From assembly GCA_964393815.1 (NCBI GenBank), contig CAYMUP010000007.1:1-38851 (forward strand): DNA of 38,851 bases, in the 5' to 3' direction. A program made the translations under genes and the position numbers. Shown here piece by piece: positions 24,540-32,159 of the stretch (positions are counted from its first letter, which is position 1; every line of letters begins with the position of its first letter). The notes below the pieces were generated by a model, which saw only the letters and a list, made by a program, of their open reading frames with translations, was not told where the DNA came from and searched no databases. This DNA comes from JAGXIT01 sp964393815. GTDB taxonomy: Bacteria > Patescibacteriota > Saccharimonadia > Saccharimonadales > UBA4665.

Positions 24540-24545
24540 ATTGTA
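24540..24545 (-). promoter_or_regulatory. Possible secA promoter, -10 box
   Basis: Minus strand TACAAT about 60 nt before the secA ATG; no clear -35. This would give a leader of about 55 nt. Confidence 0.35.
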
Positions 24546-24573
24546 CTCTGTTTTGACGCTGTTGGCGAGAGGG

Positions 24574-24942
24574 TTAATCAGCGTTTTTTTGACCACGCAG
24601 CGCACGGGCAATTTTATGCCGCAGCGCTTGTTTGCCATGCTTCGTTTTATAGTCCGCAAGCTGCCGTTTAAGCTCAGCTGCGGCAATATCGAGCGCCGCA
24701 TAGGCGTGATCAGCCCTTTCACTCACCGTAAGCGTATCTTCGGGGAGGGCTAGCACCAACCGACACGTCTTTTGGTCTTTCCCCTTACTCGCTTTTTCTA
24801 GCGAAAAGTGCACATCAAGCTTAGCAGATTCTCGGGCTTTACGAGGTATGTACTTTTCGAGTGCCACGACCTTGGTCGCGCAGTATTTTTTGAGTTTTGG
24901 CAGGTTTTCTAACCCCTCAGCGCTAAATGTATAGTTGATCAT
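24574..24942 (-). CDS. hpf: Ribosome hibernation promoting factor, short form (HPF/RaiA family)
   Basis: 122 aa. The compact beta-alpha-beta-beta-beta-alpha fold is seen as MINYTFSAEGLENLPKLKKYCATKVVALEKYIPR, KLDVHFSLEKASKGKDQKTCRLVLALP, then VSERADHAYAALDIAAAELKRQLADYK. It binds the small subunit and stores ribosomes in stationary conditions. No C-terminal dimerisation domain, so it is the short type. ATG 24942 lies 1 nt after the serS stop and is likely translationally coupled; a longer ORF upstream is an overlap with serS. Confidence 0.9.
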   Translation of the reverse strand: MINYTFSAEGLENLPKLKKYCATKVVALEKYIPRKARESAKLDVHFSLEKASKGKDQKTCRLVLALPEDTLTVSERADHAYAALDIAAAELKRQLADYKTKHGKQALRHKIARALRGQKNAD

Positions 24943-24943
24943 G

Positions 24944-26245
24944 CTATATCTTTTCCCGTCCGCCCATATACGGCCTGAGTACCTCTGGTATGACCACATC
25001 GCCTTCAGCCGTTTGAAAGTTTTCAATAATCGCAATTAGCGGCCTTTCAGAAAAGGCGGTCGCGTCATTTGTATGGACGAGCTCAACCACCCCATCACTT
25101 TTACGTACTCTAGTTTTCATCGGTCGCGCCTGATAATCGGTGATGTAGTCGGCGGTGTGGGTTTCGCGGTATTGCCCCTGACCCGGCAACCAGACATTGA
25201 TATCAACGCCTTTGGCATTGGGCCGGCCAATATCTGCCGTACACTTTTCGAGCACTTGGTGATGCAATCCTAAGCTCTGCAATAGGTGTTCCTGGATTGC
25301 TACTAAAAATAAATGTTCGTCAAAAGATGTCTGTGCCGTTGTGAAGCATTCCATCTCAAGCTTGTTGAACTGATGCAACCTAAGAAAACCTTCCGTATCT
25401 TTGCCGTACGTACCTGCTTCGCGGCGAAAAGCCGTGGTGTAGCCCACCAGCCTGATCGGCAACTCCGACTCAGGCAAAATTTCATCGATATACATGGGCG
25501 AAAGCGTGTGTTCGGCGCTTGCGTTCAGCCAGAGATCTTCGTCTTCGATCTTATACGTTTGTTCTTCTTTGTTCAGCCGCCCGGTCGCCTGGAAAACTTC
25601 TGTCCGTGCCATAGCGGGTGGCAATACCGGTGTAAACGGCTTATTGGTGACGTTTTCAAGCCCGGTTTTGTCGATGATCTCTTGCAGTGTTTCGGGGTTC
25701 GTCAATGTATTCAGCCCATACTGCCATAACGCAAACTCCAGCAACACTAAATCGCCCTTGAGATACACGAAACGGTTGCCTGCGATTTTGGCAGCACGTT
25801 CTTTATCGAGCCACCCTTTTTCGTTCGCTATCTCCCAGTGGTTTTTGGGGGTAAAATCAAACTCTGGTTTTTCGCCGTATGTGCGCACTACCACATTTTG
25901 ATCCTCGCTGTCGCCGACAGGCACCATATCAAGCGACACATTGGGCACCGCCTTGAGCGCGGGCCAGTACCGCTCGTCTAACTCACGCAACTCTGCCTCT
26001 GCGGCTGTGACTTTTTCGCGGAGCTGTTTACCTCTATCGATCTGTTCTGGAGTAGGTTTTTGTCCTTTCATTTCTGCTGTCAGCGTATTGCGCTGTGCGC
26101 GAAGCTCTTCTACCTGAACGAGTAGGCTGCGGCGTTTTTCGTCGAGCTTCAATAGTTCGCCTATATTAATATCGCGGTAACCTTTTTCTTCGGTTTTTTT
26201 TTGGACGAGTTCGGGATTGTCTCGGATATATTGTATGTCTAACAT
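24944..26245 (-). CDS. serS: Seryl-tRNA synthetase
   Basis: 433 aa. The N-terminal tRNA-binding coiled coil (MLDIQYIRDNPELVQKKTEEKG to about residue 105) is followed by the class II core: motif 2 in YTTAFRREAGTYGKDTEGFLRLHQFNKLEM, DINVWLPGQGQYRETHTADYITDYQARPMKTR, and motif 3 in FSERPLIAIIENFQ. The Thr-Ala-Glu serine-recognition loop is replaced by NASAEHTLSP, a conservative change. ATG 26245 begins the conserved domain. The upstream region has a matched promoter about 125 nt away that also precedes a small leaderless ORF. Confidence 0.97.
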   Translation of the reverse strand: MLDIQYIRDNPELVQKKTEEKGYRDINIGELLKLDEKRRSLLVQVEELRAQRNTLTAEMKGQKPTPEQIDRGKQLREKVTAAEAELRELDERYWPALKAVPNVSLDMVPVGDSEDQNVVVRTYGEKPEFDFTPKNHWEIANEKGWLDKERAAKIAGNRFVYLKGDLVLLEFALWQYGLNTLTNPETLQEIIDKTGLENVTNKPFTPVLPPAMARTEVFQATGRLNKEEQTYKIEDEDLWLNASAEHTLSPMYIDEILPESELPIRLVGYTTAFRREAGTYGKDTEGFLRLHQFNKLEMECFTTAQTSFDEHLFLVAIQEHLLQSLGLHHQVLEKCTADIGRPNAKGVDINVWLPGQGQYRETHTADYITDYQARPMKTRVRKSDGVVELVHTNDATAFSERPLIAIIENFQTAEGDVVIPEVLRPYMGGREKI

Positions 26246-26280
26246 GGGTTGATTCTTTCTCTCATGAATTTGATAAAGGT

Positions 26281-26367
26281 CTAGGCAGCACTGCGCGCTG
26301 ACATGCCTCGGCAAGCACGTCCCCCGTGCCCGCACACACCTCCATCGGCCATAGCGTTATGTTTCAT
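26281..26367 (-). CDS. Possible 28-aa leaderless leader ORF upstream of serS
   Basis: MKHNAMADGGVCGHGGRACRGMSARSAA, starting 6 nt after a TATACT box with TTAACT at 17 bp. It would be the first reading frame on the serS transcript and stops 35 nt before serS. Gly/Ala-rich with two Cys. The only support is the promoter-start distance seen at other genes here; it may be untranslated leader. Confidence 0.3.
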   Translation of the reverse strand: MKHNAMADGGVCGHGGRACRGMSARSAA

Positions 26368-26373
26368 GCCTCT

Positions 26374-26402
26374 AGTATACCCTTTCGCCCCTAAAGAGTT
26401 AA
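26374..26402 (-). promoter_or_regulatory. serS promoter
   Basis: Minus strand TTAACT (26397-26402), 17-bp spacer, TATACT (26374-26379). Start of transcription near 26367, about 120 nt before serS. Confidence 0.55.
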
Positions 26403-26445
26403 GCTCGAATATTATGCGTGCCTTATCGCCGCTCACACCAATATT

Positions 26446-26491
26446 TTTCACCTGGGATGGTGTTTTATCATCTGTTGGCTTCACTTGGGAT
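26446..26491 (+). repeat. Dispersed TTTCAC element, locus 6 (between serS and nuclease)
   Basis: TTTCACCTGGGAT (26446) and CTTCACTTGGGAT (26479), 33 bp apart, with CATCTGTTGG just before the second, as in xseA. The minus frame reads SQVK-PTDDKTP-SQVK, close to the GlyRS extension. The nuclease gene ends inside the outer copy, which supplies its TGA stop in another frame. Confidence 0.7.
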
Positions 26492-27272
26492 TGTTTTTGA
26501 GCGCCTCTAGCGTTAGTGTGGTGCGCGAGCGGGCGTAGGTGCAAAATTCGCAGGCGCCGCCCATGGCGGCAGTGCCGACGGGTGGCATGGTGTCGGATTC
26601 CATGCAGTTTTTCATATCTATAAGAGTTTGGTCAACCCACTCGCTTTTACCCTGGTGCGGAAACACGTGTGTTTCAAATTCGACTACCCCGTCGAACGAG
26701 TCTTTGCCTGGGTTGCCTGTCGCATAGACAAAGTAGCCCGTGTCGCTGACTTTGAAGTCGTTTTGCCGGAGCAGCCACTGATACACTTCCATTTGCCGGC
26801 GGTACATGTCGTGCCATGTGCCCTCCGCGCCAAGCGCCTTCACTGGCTGTGCTTTGGCAGTGGCCTTATAGTCTACGACCATAAGCTCACCTGCAGGATC
26901 AACCCACACGTCATCAACCGCCCCAAAAATGTGCAGGTTGGTTGGTTTGTGTAGCGTCGTAATGCCCGTAAAGTTGTGCCGCCAGGTGTCAAGATCTTTG
27001 TGAGCATATGGTACGGCATCGACACCAAATTGTTTCATGAGAGGGTGCGGCTTTTTTTGCCCGCGGTAGAGGTCAAACTCTTTTTTAAATAACTCGTCGA
27101 TGGCTTTATTTATATTAAAGGGTGGACCGCTCGGCCGAGTGATCTTGTGGCGCACATCGAGCCAAAAACAGCGTGGACACTGCATATAGAGCTCAATTTT
27201 ACTGCGGCTGAGTTTGTACGGCGCCGTTTGGCCAGGCTGGTACGGTAAAGAACGCTCCCTCATGTATGACAT
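26481..27272 (-). CDS. Cas4/RecB-like PD-(D/E)XK nuclease with Fe-S-type cysteines
   Basis: 263 aa. The nuclease core reads HIFGAVDDVWVDPAGELMVVDYKATAK (GxxD and the DYK of PD-(D/E)XK) followed by MYRRQMEVYQWLLRQN (QxxxY motif). Cysteines at QCPRC (32 and 35) and CEFC (241 and 244) are placed like the four iron-sulfur ligands of Cas4 and AddB C-terminal domains. No cas genes or CRISPR array are in the window, so a general DNA-repair or processing role is more likely. The start at 27272 follows TACAAT by 8 nt. The last codons and stop lie in the dispersed repeat. Confidence 0.85.
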   Translation of the reverse strand: MSYMRERSLPYQPGQTAPYKLSRSKIELYMQCPRCFWLDVRHKITRPSGPPFNINKAIDELFKKEFDLYRGQKKPHPLMKQFGVDAVPYAHKDLDTWRHNFTGITTLHKPTNLHIFGAVDDVWVDPAGELMVVDYKATAKAQPVKALGAEGTWHDMYRRQMEVYQWLLRQNDFKVSDTGYFVYATGNPGKDSFDGVVEFETHVFPHQGKSEWVDQTLIDMKNCMESDTMPPVGTAAMGGACEFCTYARSRTTLTLEALKNNPK

Positions 27273-27280
27273 AGGAGTCT

Positions 27281-27286
27281 ATTGTA
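27281..27286 (-). promoter_or_regulatory. Nuclease promoter, -10 box (leaderless)
   Basis: Minus strand TACAAT, 8 nt before ATG 27272; no strong -35. Confidence 0.45.
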
Positions 27287-27291
27287 CCACT

Positions 27292-28272
27292 TTACTGTGT
27301 TGTCGGAGACTGAGTTTGTTGCTGGAGCTGCTCAGAAACGCCTACGCTTGCTTTGAGATATTTCTCGCCGTTACTGAGTGTTGCAGCAACCTTAAAGCCG
27401 ACGCATTTCGCTTGGAAGTTATCACAAGAGTAACCGTCGCTCGCCACTGGTGCATAAGCGTATTGCCCACTCGTCGGACTTTCGCTCAGCGTATCAAAAT
27501 AGCCATCTGGGTCAGTAAATGTGTCGCTCGAAACACCAGGCATATGGGTAGCTCGCCAGGTGGCATTATCTAGCTCATCAAAGCTCGGGTATTCTCCTTT
27601 TTCAGCGTAATGTCTTTCGAGTTGGGCAGTAATTGAGTTTATTTCTGCTTTGCGCTCTGTGTCGTTTGTGCCACTTTGTACCGTATTCGTCTCTGCCGTA
27701 TACGCCGAAAAGGCAAATATCGCCACAATTGCAGCCAAATAGAGCGCCATAAGTATGCCAAAAACAATTTTCATCGTTTTGCCATTTTTGGCATAGCCAC
27801 GCAGCGGTCTACCCTGCTCATCTTTGACGCTACCAAAAAGGAATAAAATGAAGTCTACAAGCGCCCAAATGCCCAAGCCACCGAGCGTAAGTAGCTTGGC
27901 AACTCCAAGACCTACCTGCCCCATGTAAAAACGATCAACACCAAACTGCCCCACAAAAAACGACAGCAGCACCGCAGGCACATACTCTTTAGTCGTGCTC
28001 TCTCCGCCAGCACCCACCGGCTGCGCATAAGCATACTGGGGGATCGGCTGACCACTCGGCGAAGTAGGCGGTAATGGTCCCTGTGCGTACGCGTGGCCAA
28101 CCGCAGCAGGAGGCTCGACCCTTGGTTTCGCTGTTTTATCCGGTTTTTGACTCAAAATCGGGCCGCTACTGCTCGCCGCAGGCACTGAAGTATAGCCCGA
28201 GTGGCGATCCTCTTGCTTCGGCTGATGCTGATATCGGTTTTGGTGTTCTGAATGGTCTTTGGGAGGTTCCAT
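27292..28272 (-). CDS. TM2-domain protein fused to a pilin-like C-terminal domain
   Basis: 326 aa. Residues 1-95 are disordered, rich in Gln/Pro/Ser/Tyr. Residues 96-147 form a TM2 domain (YVPAVLLSFFVGQFGVDRFYMGQVGLG... ALVDFILFLF). A third membrane helix at 167-190 is followed by AEINSITAQLERHYAEKGEYPSFDEL and a Cys-paired beta region (DGYSCDNFQAKCVGFKVAATL), closely like the helix-to-beta part of GspG/type IV pilin-like proteins. No prepilin peptidase site is at the N-terminus, so it is a membrane-anchored display of a pilin-like domain, not a pilin. AAAGGA precedes the start. Confidence 0.75.
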   Translation of the reverse strand: MEPPKDHSEHQNRYQHQPKQEDRHSGYTSVPAASSSGPILSQKPDKTAKPRVEPPAAVGHAYAQGPLPPTSPSGQPIPQYAYAQPVGAGGESTTKEYVPAVLLSFFVGQFGVDRFYMGQVGLGVAKLLTLGGLGIWALVDFILFLFGSVKDEQGRPLRGYAKNGKTMKIVFGILMALYLAAIVAIFAFSAYTAETNTVQSGTNDTERKAEINSITAQLERHYAEKGEYPSFDELDNATWRATHMPGVSSDTFTDPDGYFDTLSESPTSGQYAYAPVASDGYSCDNFQAKCVGFKVAATLSNGEKYLKASVGVSEQLQQQTQSPTTQ

Positions 28273-28312
28273 AATTATTCCTTTTAGTACGTGTTTGCTT
28301 ACTACTTTGTGA

Positions 28313-28948
28313 TTATATGCCTTTTTGGTCTTTTGGCATAAGTATTTTGCGTAAGTCCTCCACTTGGTCTACTAACTTGTCGGGATTTAAGAGCGCCAAA
28401 CTATCGCGACCAGCATAGCCCCACGACACAGAAATTATTCGCAGGCCAGCCCCACGAGCTGAAACAACATCAATCTTTTCATCTCCCACGCACCATAGCT
28501 TTTTGGGGTCAATTTCTTCTCGCCGAACTACCTTTCGCATGGCGCGAGACTTAGACAAAAAGCTGGCCCCGCCATATACACCGTCGAAATAGCTGTCTAA
28601 ATCGTGCCACTCGAGGTACTTTTTGACATTTGCAGATCGATTTGTGCTCACGACAAAAAGCTTCACGCGTGCATGATACAGATCACGGATAAGTTCCGCC
28701 ATCCCTGGGAATACTTTGATGCTGCGCAGGTGCCTGCGTAGCAGTCGGCGCCCCCAAATAGCCAAGTAGACGATTTTCCAGATGGGTACTCCCATCTCTC
28801 TCGCTACCACGTACATTGACTTGCTCCGCATGGATTTCACACGCTTCTCTGTCACGCGCGCGGTCTTGTGTACCTCGCCGTACATATACATGAGCGCGGG
28901 CAGACTGTCAGCAATCGTACCATCGAAATCAAAGATGACTGCTTTCAT
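28313..28948 (-). CDS. HAD-superfamily phosphatase
   Basis: 211 aa, phosphoglycolate-phosphatase-like layout: nucleophile motif VIFDFDGTIADSLPALM, motif II VVSTNRS, Lys in SKSRAMRKVV and acidic motif III WCVGDEKIDVVSARGAG. A small helical cap lies between. It dephosphorylates a small metabolite; substrate unknown. ATG 28948 lies 6 nt after TACAAT. The TM2/pilin-like gene follows upstream of a 40-bp gap with its own ribosome binding site, so the two may be co-transcribed. Confidence 0.88.
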   Translation of the reverse strand: MKAVIFDFDGTIADSLPALMYMYGEVHKTARVTEKRVKSMRSKSMYVVAREMGVPIWKIVYLAIWGRRLLRRHLRSIKVFPGMAELIRDLYHARVKLFVVSTNRSANVKKYLEWHDLDSYFDGVYGGASFLSKSRAMRKVVRREEIDPKKLWCVGDEKIDVVSARGAGLRIISVSWGYAGRDSLALLNPDKLVDQVEDLRKILMPKDQKGI

Positions 28949-28954
28949 ACTCCC

Positions 28955-28960
28955 ATTGTA
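28955..28960 (-). promoter_or_regulatory. HAD phosphatase promoter, -10 box (leaderless)
   Basis: Minus strand TACAAT, 6 nt before ATG 28948. Confidence 0.45.
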
Positions 28961-28975
28961 ACAAACAAAGCGAAG

Positions 28976-29362
28976 CTAGACTTCGCGGCGATGGATGTCG
29001 TCGTGGTTAAGGCCAAAGTAGTGGGCGACCTCGTGCCAAAGCGTGTGATAAACCTCTTGGGCGAGCTCACGTTCGTCATTCACCGAAGCAAGCAGTGGCT
29101 TTTTAAACAAAGTGATCACGTCTGGCGGCAAATCTAGCCTGCCCTGTCTCTTCGCAAGTGGCACTCCCTGATATAACCCCAGAAGCGTTTGGTTGCAGTG
29201 CAGTTTTAGCTCAGCACGCTGCTCCTCACTGGGTTCGTCCTCTACCACGATGGCAACATTTTTGACTGCTTCACGGTGGGTTTTAGGTAGCCGCTCAAAA
29301 GCTAGCCCCACGAGCTCATGAAATCTCTCATCAGAAATATCAGAGAACAACGTAATCCCCAC
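28976..29362 (-). CDS. Small zincin-like metallopeptidase
   Basis: About 128 aa. It matches the short bacterial 'metallopeptidase family' (zincin type, as in Pfam Zincin_1): DERFHELVGLAFERLPKTHREAVKNVAIVVEDEPSEEQ, LLGLYQGVPL and the zinc helix VYHTLWHEVAHYFGLNHDDI (HExxH). The start is uncertain: GTG 29362 fits the usual family start just before ISDERF and overlaps the upstream gene by 22 nt; an ATG at 29431 would overlap it by 92 nt. No signal peptide is evident. Confidence 0.8.
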   Translation of the reverse strand: MGITLFSDISDERFHELVGLAFERLPKTHREAVKNVAIVVEDEPSEEQRAELKLHCNQTLLGLYQGVPLAKRQGRLDLPPDVITLFKKPLLASVNDERELAQEVYHTLWHEVAHYFGLNHDDIHRREV

Positions 29363-29846
29363 ATGTAGCAGCCCCGAACCTCTTAACAGCCATACATGGG
29401 ACATCGACCAGTCCGGTCTTGCACGCGCCAAGAAGCATGATGAGATCTAGTTGATCTTCCAAATTTGGTGGCATAGAGACAGGGTTAAGAAGCTCAATAT
29501 CATCGAAGGTCAACAAAAGTATTCTTGATCTTGTGGCAGGGTTGAGGTAATCACCCACGGCTGCAAGTTTCCCTAAGAGGTGTACCGCGATATCATACCT
29601 TTTCTTTTTTCCTCCCTGCAATTCAATAGCTTCTGTCGCATCGGGTATAAAGCTACCGAGAGTTACCCAAAAATACTCGTCAAGGAGTCTGCATATTTCA
29701 CTCTGCTCAACCCCTAGTGTCAAAAGACGAGAATGTTCAGCATAGTCAGGGAGCAAAGACTGGCTAGCAAACTGCACATCACGAAGCATATCTACGGCAG
29801 CTGTACCAGTGGATTCACGCAAGATTCCAGGAACTTCAATTGCCAT
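29340..29846 (-). CDS. Hypothetical protein overlapping lysS and the metallopeptidase
   Basis: 168 aa, no family recognised. Soluble and mostly helical; LLPDYAEHSRLLTLGVEQSEICRLLDEYFWV and AVHLLGKLAAVGDYLNPATRSRILLLTFDDIEL are the more conserved-looking parts. It overlaps the lysS end by 11 nt and the metallopeptidase start by about 22 nt, so it is likely the middle gene of a coupled lysS operon. Overlaps at both ends and a coherent protein-like composition support it as a gene. Confidence 0.6.
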   Translation of the reverse strand: MAIEVPGILRESTGTAAVDMLRDVQFASQSLLPDYAEHSRLLTLGVEQSEICRLLDEYFWVTLGSFIPDATEAIELQGGKKKRYDIAVHLLGKLAAVGDYLNPATRSRILLLTFDDIELLNPVSMPPNLEDQLDLIMLLGACKTGLVDVPCMAVKRFGAATCGDYVVL

Positions 29847-31368
29847 TTTTAAACAACTCTGGGTATGTGGCCTTGGTAGTGGCGTCGACTTCGCTACGCA
29901 TGGCTGGGAAGGTCACGCCTTCTCGGGCGCTCACACCCTCTAGGCTCCAAAAAACGCGTTCACTCCAACCAAAACCACAGGCTGGCGGCATACCGTATTC
30001 GAGCGCCTCAACAAAGTCGATATCCATCATTTGCGCTTCGTCGTCACCTGCGTCGCGTAGAGCCTGTTGCTCGAGAAAACGCTCGTACTGGTCGATAGGG
30101 TCGTTGAGTTCGCTAAAAGCCTTACACATCTCGCTGCCACCAAAGACGAGGTTGAACTGCTCGGTTAGCTCTGGCTTGCCGGCTTGTATTTTGGCAAGCG
30201 GCTGCATGAAGGTTGGCATGTCGACGAGAAAAGCAGGTCCCGCCAGGTCTTTACGGATGTTTTTCCAAAGTTTGTCGAGACTGCGGAGGCGGTTATCGGT
30301 CTTCTCGACCTCAAGTTTGTGCGCACTCAGCTGCGCCTGGATGTCTTCCATGCTGGAGTTAAAGACATCTATGTCGTACTTTTCGGCCAAAATACCCACA
30401 AAGCTAATGCGCGGAAAATGCGTGCCGTCTGCTCCAAAATCGACCTGCTTGCCATCTGCCAGCGTAAACTGCCTCGTTCCCCAAGTGTCGTCGCAAACCT
30501 TGCGAATCAGTCGTTCGGTGAGCTCCATACCCATTTCCCAGTCAGCGTACGCCCAGTACCATTCCATGGCGTTGTGCTCGGGCAGGTGCTCGTCGCTGTA
30601 GTTTTCATTGCGAAAACGCGGGCCCACGTCAAAGACTTTTTCGTAGCCCGCCACTAAAAGTCGTTTTAGTGGTAATTCGTGCGAAATACGCAGATAAAAA
30701 TCTTGGTCGAGCGCGTCCATGTGGGTCACGAACGGGTTAGCGTCTGCCCCGCCCGCGACGCTTTCGAGCACGGGGTTGTTGATTTCTAAAAAGCCTTCAC
30801 CCTGCAAAAACTCGCGGGTCGCTCGCCAGAAACGACTGCGCCGCACAAACCGCTGTTTGACGTCTTCGTTGACATTAATGTCGACATATCGGCGCCTGAA
30901 CCGCTCTTCTTTGTTGGTAAAGCCATCTTGTTTGCTCGGTAGCGGCCGAAGGGCTTTGGTGAGCAAACGAAGTTTGGTGACCTCAACTGACTCTTCGCCG
31001 GTTTGCGACTTTGCCACCTTGCCGGTCACTTCTACAAAATCGCCGGTGTCGAGTAGACCTAAGTGTGACTGCAGTAGCTCACTCTCAGCGTAATCTGCTT
31101 TATCATCCTCTTCACGGCGCCAAATGAGTTGTAGTTCGTCCGCCTCGTCGCCACGAATGACCACAAATGCCAGCTTGCCAAACTTACGAATCGATACAAT
31201 TCGACCCACAGTCGTGACACTGCTGCCTTCGAGCTCAGAAAACTGCCGATGAATAGTTTGAATGGTGTGCGTGCGGGTCGCCCCAGCTGGGTATGGGTTT
31301 ACGCCAAGCTCTTTTAGTTCTGTAAGCTTACGCAAACGTTCATCCCGAAAGTCTTTTAGTGTTGCCAT
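29836..31368 (-). CDS. lysS: Lysyl-tRNA synthetase, class II
   Basis: 510 aa. N-terminal OB-fold anticodon-binding domain (SVTTVGRIVSIRKFGKLAFVVI), then the class II core beginning RRRYVDINVNEDVKQRF, motif 2 VGPRFRNENYSDEHLPEHNAMEWYWAY and motif 3 GMPPACGFGWSERVFW...VTFPAMR. Motif 2 (NENYSDEHLPEHN) and motif 3 (FGWSERVF) differ from the usual EGISxxHNPEFT and GLGIGIDRL, so this is a divergent LysRS; the fold and the OB domain still favour lysine. ATG 31368 lies 7 nt after a TACAAT box with a -35 of TTGCCT, so leaderless. Confidence 0.9.
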   Translation of the reverse strand: MATLKDFRDERLRKLTELKELGVNPYPAGATRTHTIQTIHRQFSELEGSSVTTVGRIVSIRKFGKLAFVVIRGDEADELQLIWRREEDDKADYAESELLQSHLGLLDTGDFVEVTGKVAKSQTGEESVEVTKLRLLTKALRPLPSKQDGFTNKEERFRRRYVDINVNEDVKQRFVRRSRFWRATREFLQGEGFLEINNPVLESVAGGADANPFVTHMDALDQDFYLRISHELPLKRLLVAGYEKVFDVGPRFRNENYSDEHLPEHNAMEWYWAYADWEMGMELTERLIRKVCDDTWGTRQFTLADGKQVDFGADGTHFPRISFVGILAEKYDIDVFNSSMEDIQAQLSAHKLEVEKTDNRLRSLDKLWKNIRKDLAGPAFLVDMPTFMQPLAKIQAGKPELTEQFNLVFGGSEMCKAFSELNDPIDQYERFLEQQALRDAGDDEAQMMDIDFVEALEYGMPPACGFGWSERVFWSLEGVSAREGVTFPAMRSEVDATTKATYPELFKNGN

Positions 31369-31375
31369 GACCCCT

Positions 31376-31405
31376 ATTGTACCGAAAGAATCCGCAAATA
31401 GGCAA
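31376..31405 (-). promoter_or_regulatory. lysS promoter (leaderless)
   Basis: Minus strand TTGCCT (31400-31405), 18-bp spacer, TACAAT (31376-31381), 7 nt to ATG. Confidence 0.55.
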
Positions 31406-31420
31406 AATTTGAGTAAAAGA

Positions 31421-31449
31421 TTGCATTTTTCATAATAGTGTGATATAAT
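31421..31449 (+). promoter_or_regulatory. Phosphatidyltransferase promoter (leaderless)
   Basis: TTGCAT (31421-31426), 17-bp spacer, TATAAT (31444-31449), 8 nt, ATG 31458. It is divergent from the lysS promoter. Confidence 0.7.
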
Positions 31450-31457
31450 GAAGAATC

Positions 31458-32156
31458 ATGTCCGTTTTGGAAGTTTCTCCAGTTTTTTACCCCGACTCCC
31501 CTGTCCACCAACGCCCAACTGGCGTAAACGGTGAATGGGAGCTAGTGCCTTCCGACCGGTGGAACCTCGACCAAAGAATTGCTGCTGCCACCCACGGCGT
31601 GGTAACTCTTGCAAATGCCACCACCCTTCTCGGTGCGGCTATCACACATAACGGCATCAAAGACTTGGCAACGAACCACCCCGTACGCGGTACGATTAAA
31701 ATCATGGCGGGGCGTACAGCTGACCTATTAGACGGCAAAATTGCCCAGTGGCGCGGTACTAGGTCTGCCGTCGGTGCAGCCACCGACGCCGGAGTTGATA
31801 AACTATTGCTTACCGACGCCTGCCTGATGCTGACCCGAGCTCATATCCTCCCACCACATTTGACTACAGCCACCCTTATCGCGCAGACGCGAATTATGGC
31901 CAAAAACACAACCATAAAACAACACGGCGGCGAGCCAAACCCAAACCAACACGGCAAGCACGCGATGTTTGCCTCTTGGACGGCGATAGGGTCTTATTGC
32001 CTCGCGAATGTTTTTGAAACCCGTCAGCGACCTACGCTTGCAAAAACCTGCACCACTGTGGCCCTAGCGGCAGAACTCGCGGCAACCGCGTACAGTGTGC
32101 GAGCCATCGCTGGCTATGACCAGCAAATCACCGACCTCTCGAGCAGCAAACTATAG
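31458..32156 (+). CDS. CDP-alcohol phosphatidyltransferase family protein
   Basis: 232 aa. The family motif DxxDGxxAR(x8)GxxxDxxxD is present at about residues 93-118 as DLLDGKIAQ...GAATDAGVD; the Arg after Ala is Gln here. Membrane segments flank it. Members make phosphatidylglycerol phosphate, cardiolipin or related phospholipids from CDP-diacylglycerol; which one is not readable. The long N-terminus (PTGVNGEWELVPSDRWNLDQRI) is unusual. Plus strand, leaderless; the next gene converges with a 3-bp gap. Confidence 0.82.
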   Translation: MSVLEVSPVFYPDSPVHQRPTGVNGEWELVPSDRWNLDQRIAAATHGVVTLANATTLLGAAITHNGIKDLATNHPVRGTIKIMAGRTADLLDGKIAQWRGTRSAVGAATDAGVDKLLLTDACLMLTRAHILPPHLTTATLIAQTRIMAKNTTIKQHGGEPNPNQHGKHAMFASWTAIGSYCLANVFETRQRPTLAKTCTTVALAAELAATAYSVRAIAGYDQQITDLSSSKL

Positions 32157-32159
32157 CGT

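Noticed and set aside
26246..26480. T-box riboswitch before serS (also checked before proS and glyS)
   Set aside because: No T-box consensus and no antiterminator/terminator pair; glyS has no leader at all.
26281..26544. 87-aa minus-strand ORF spanning the repeat between serS and the nuclease
   Set aside because: It overlaps the nuclease end and has no promoter or ribosome site at its start; only the last 28 codons follow a promoter. Kept as repeat plus a possible leader ORF.
29840..30601. 253-aa plus-strand ORF
   Set aside because: Fully antisense to the well-supported lysS; Ser/Arg-rich shadow translation with no family features.
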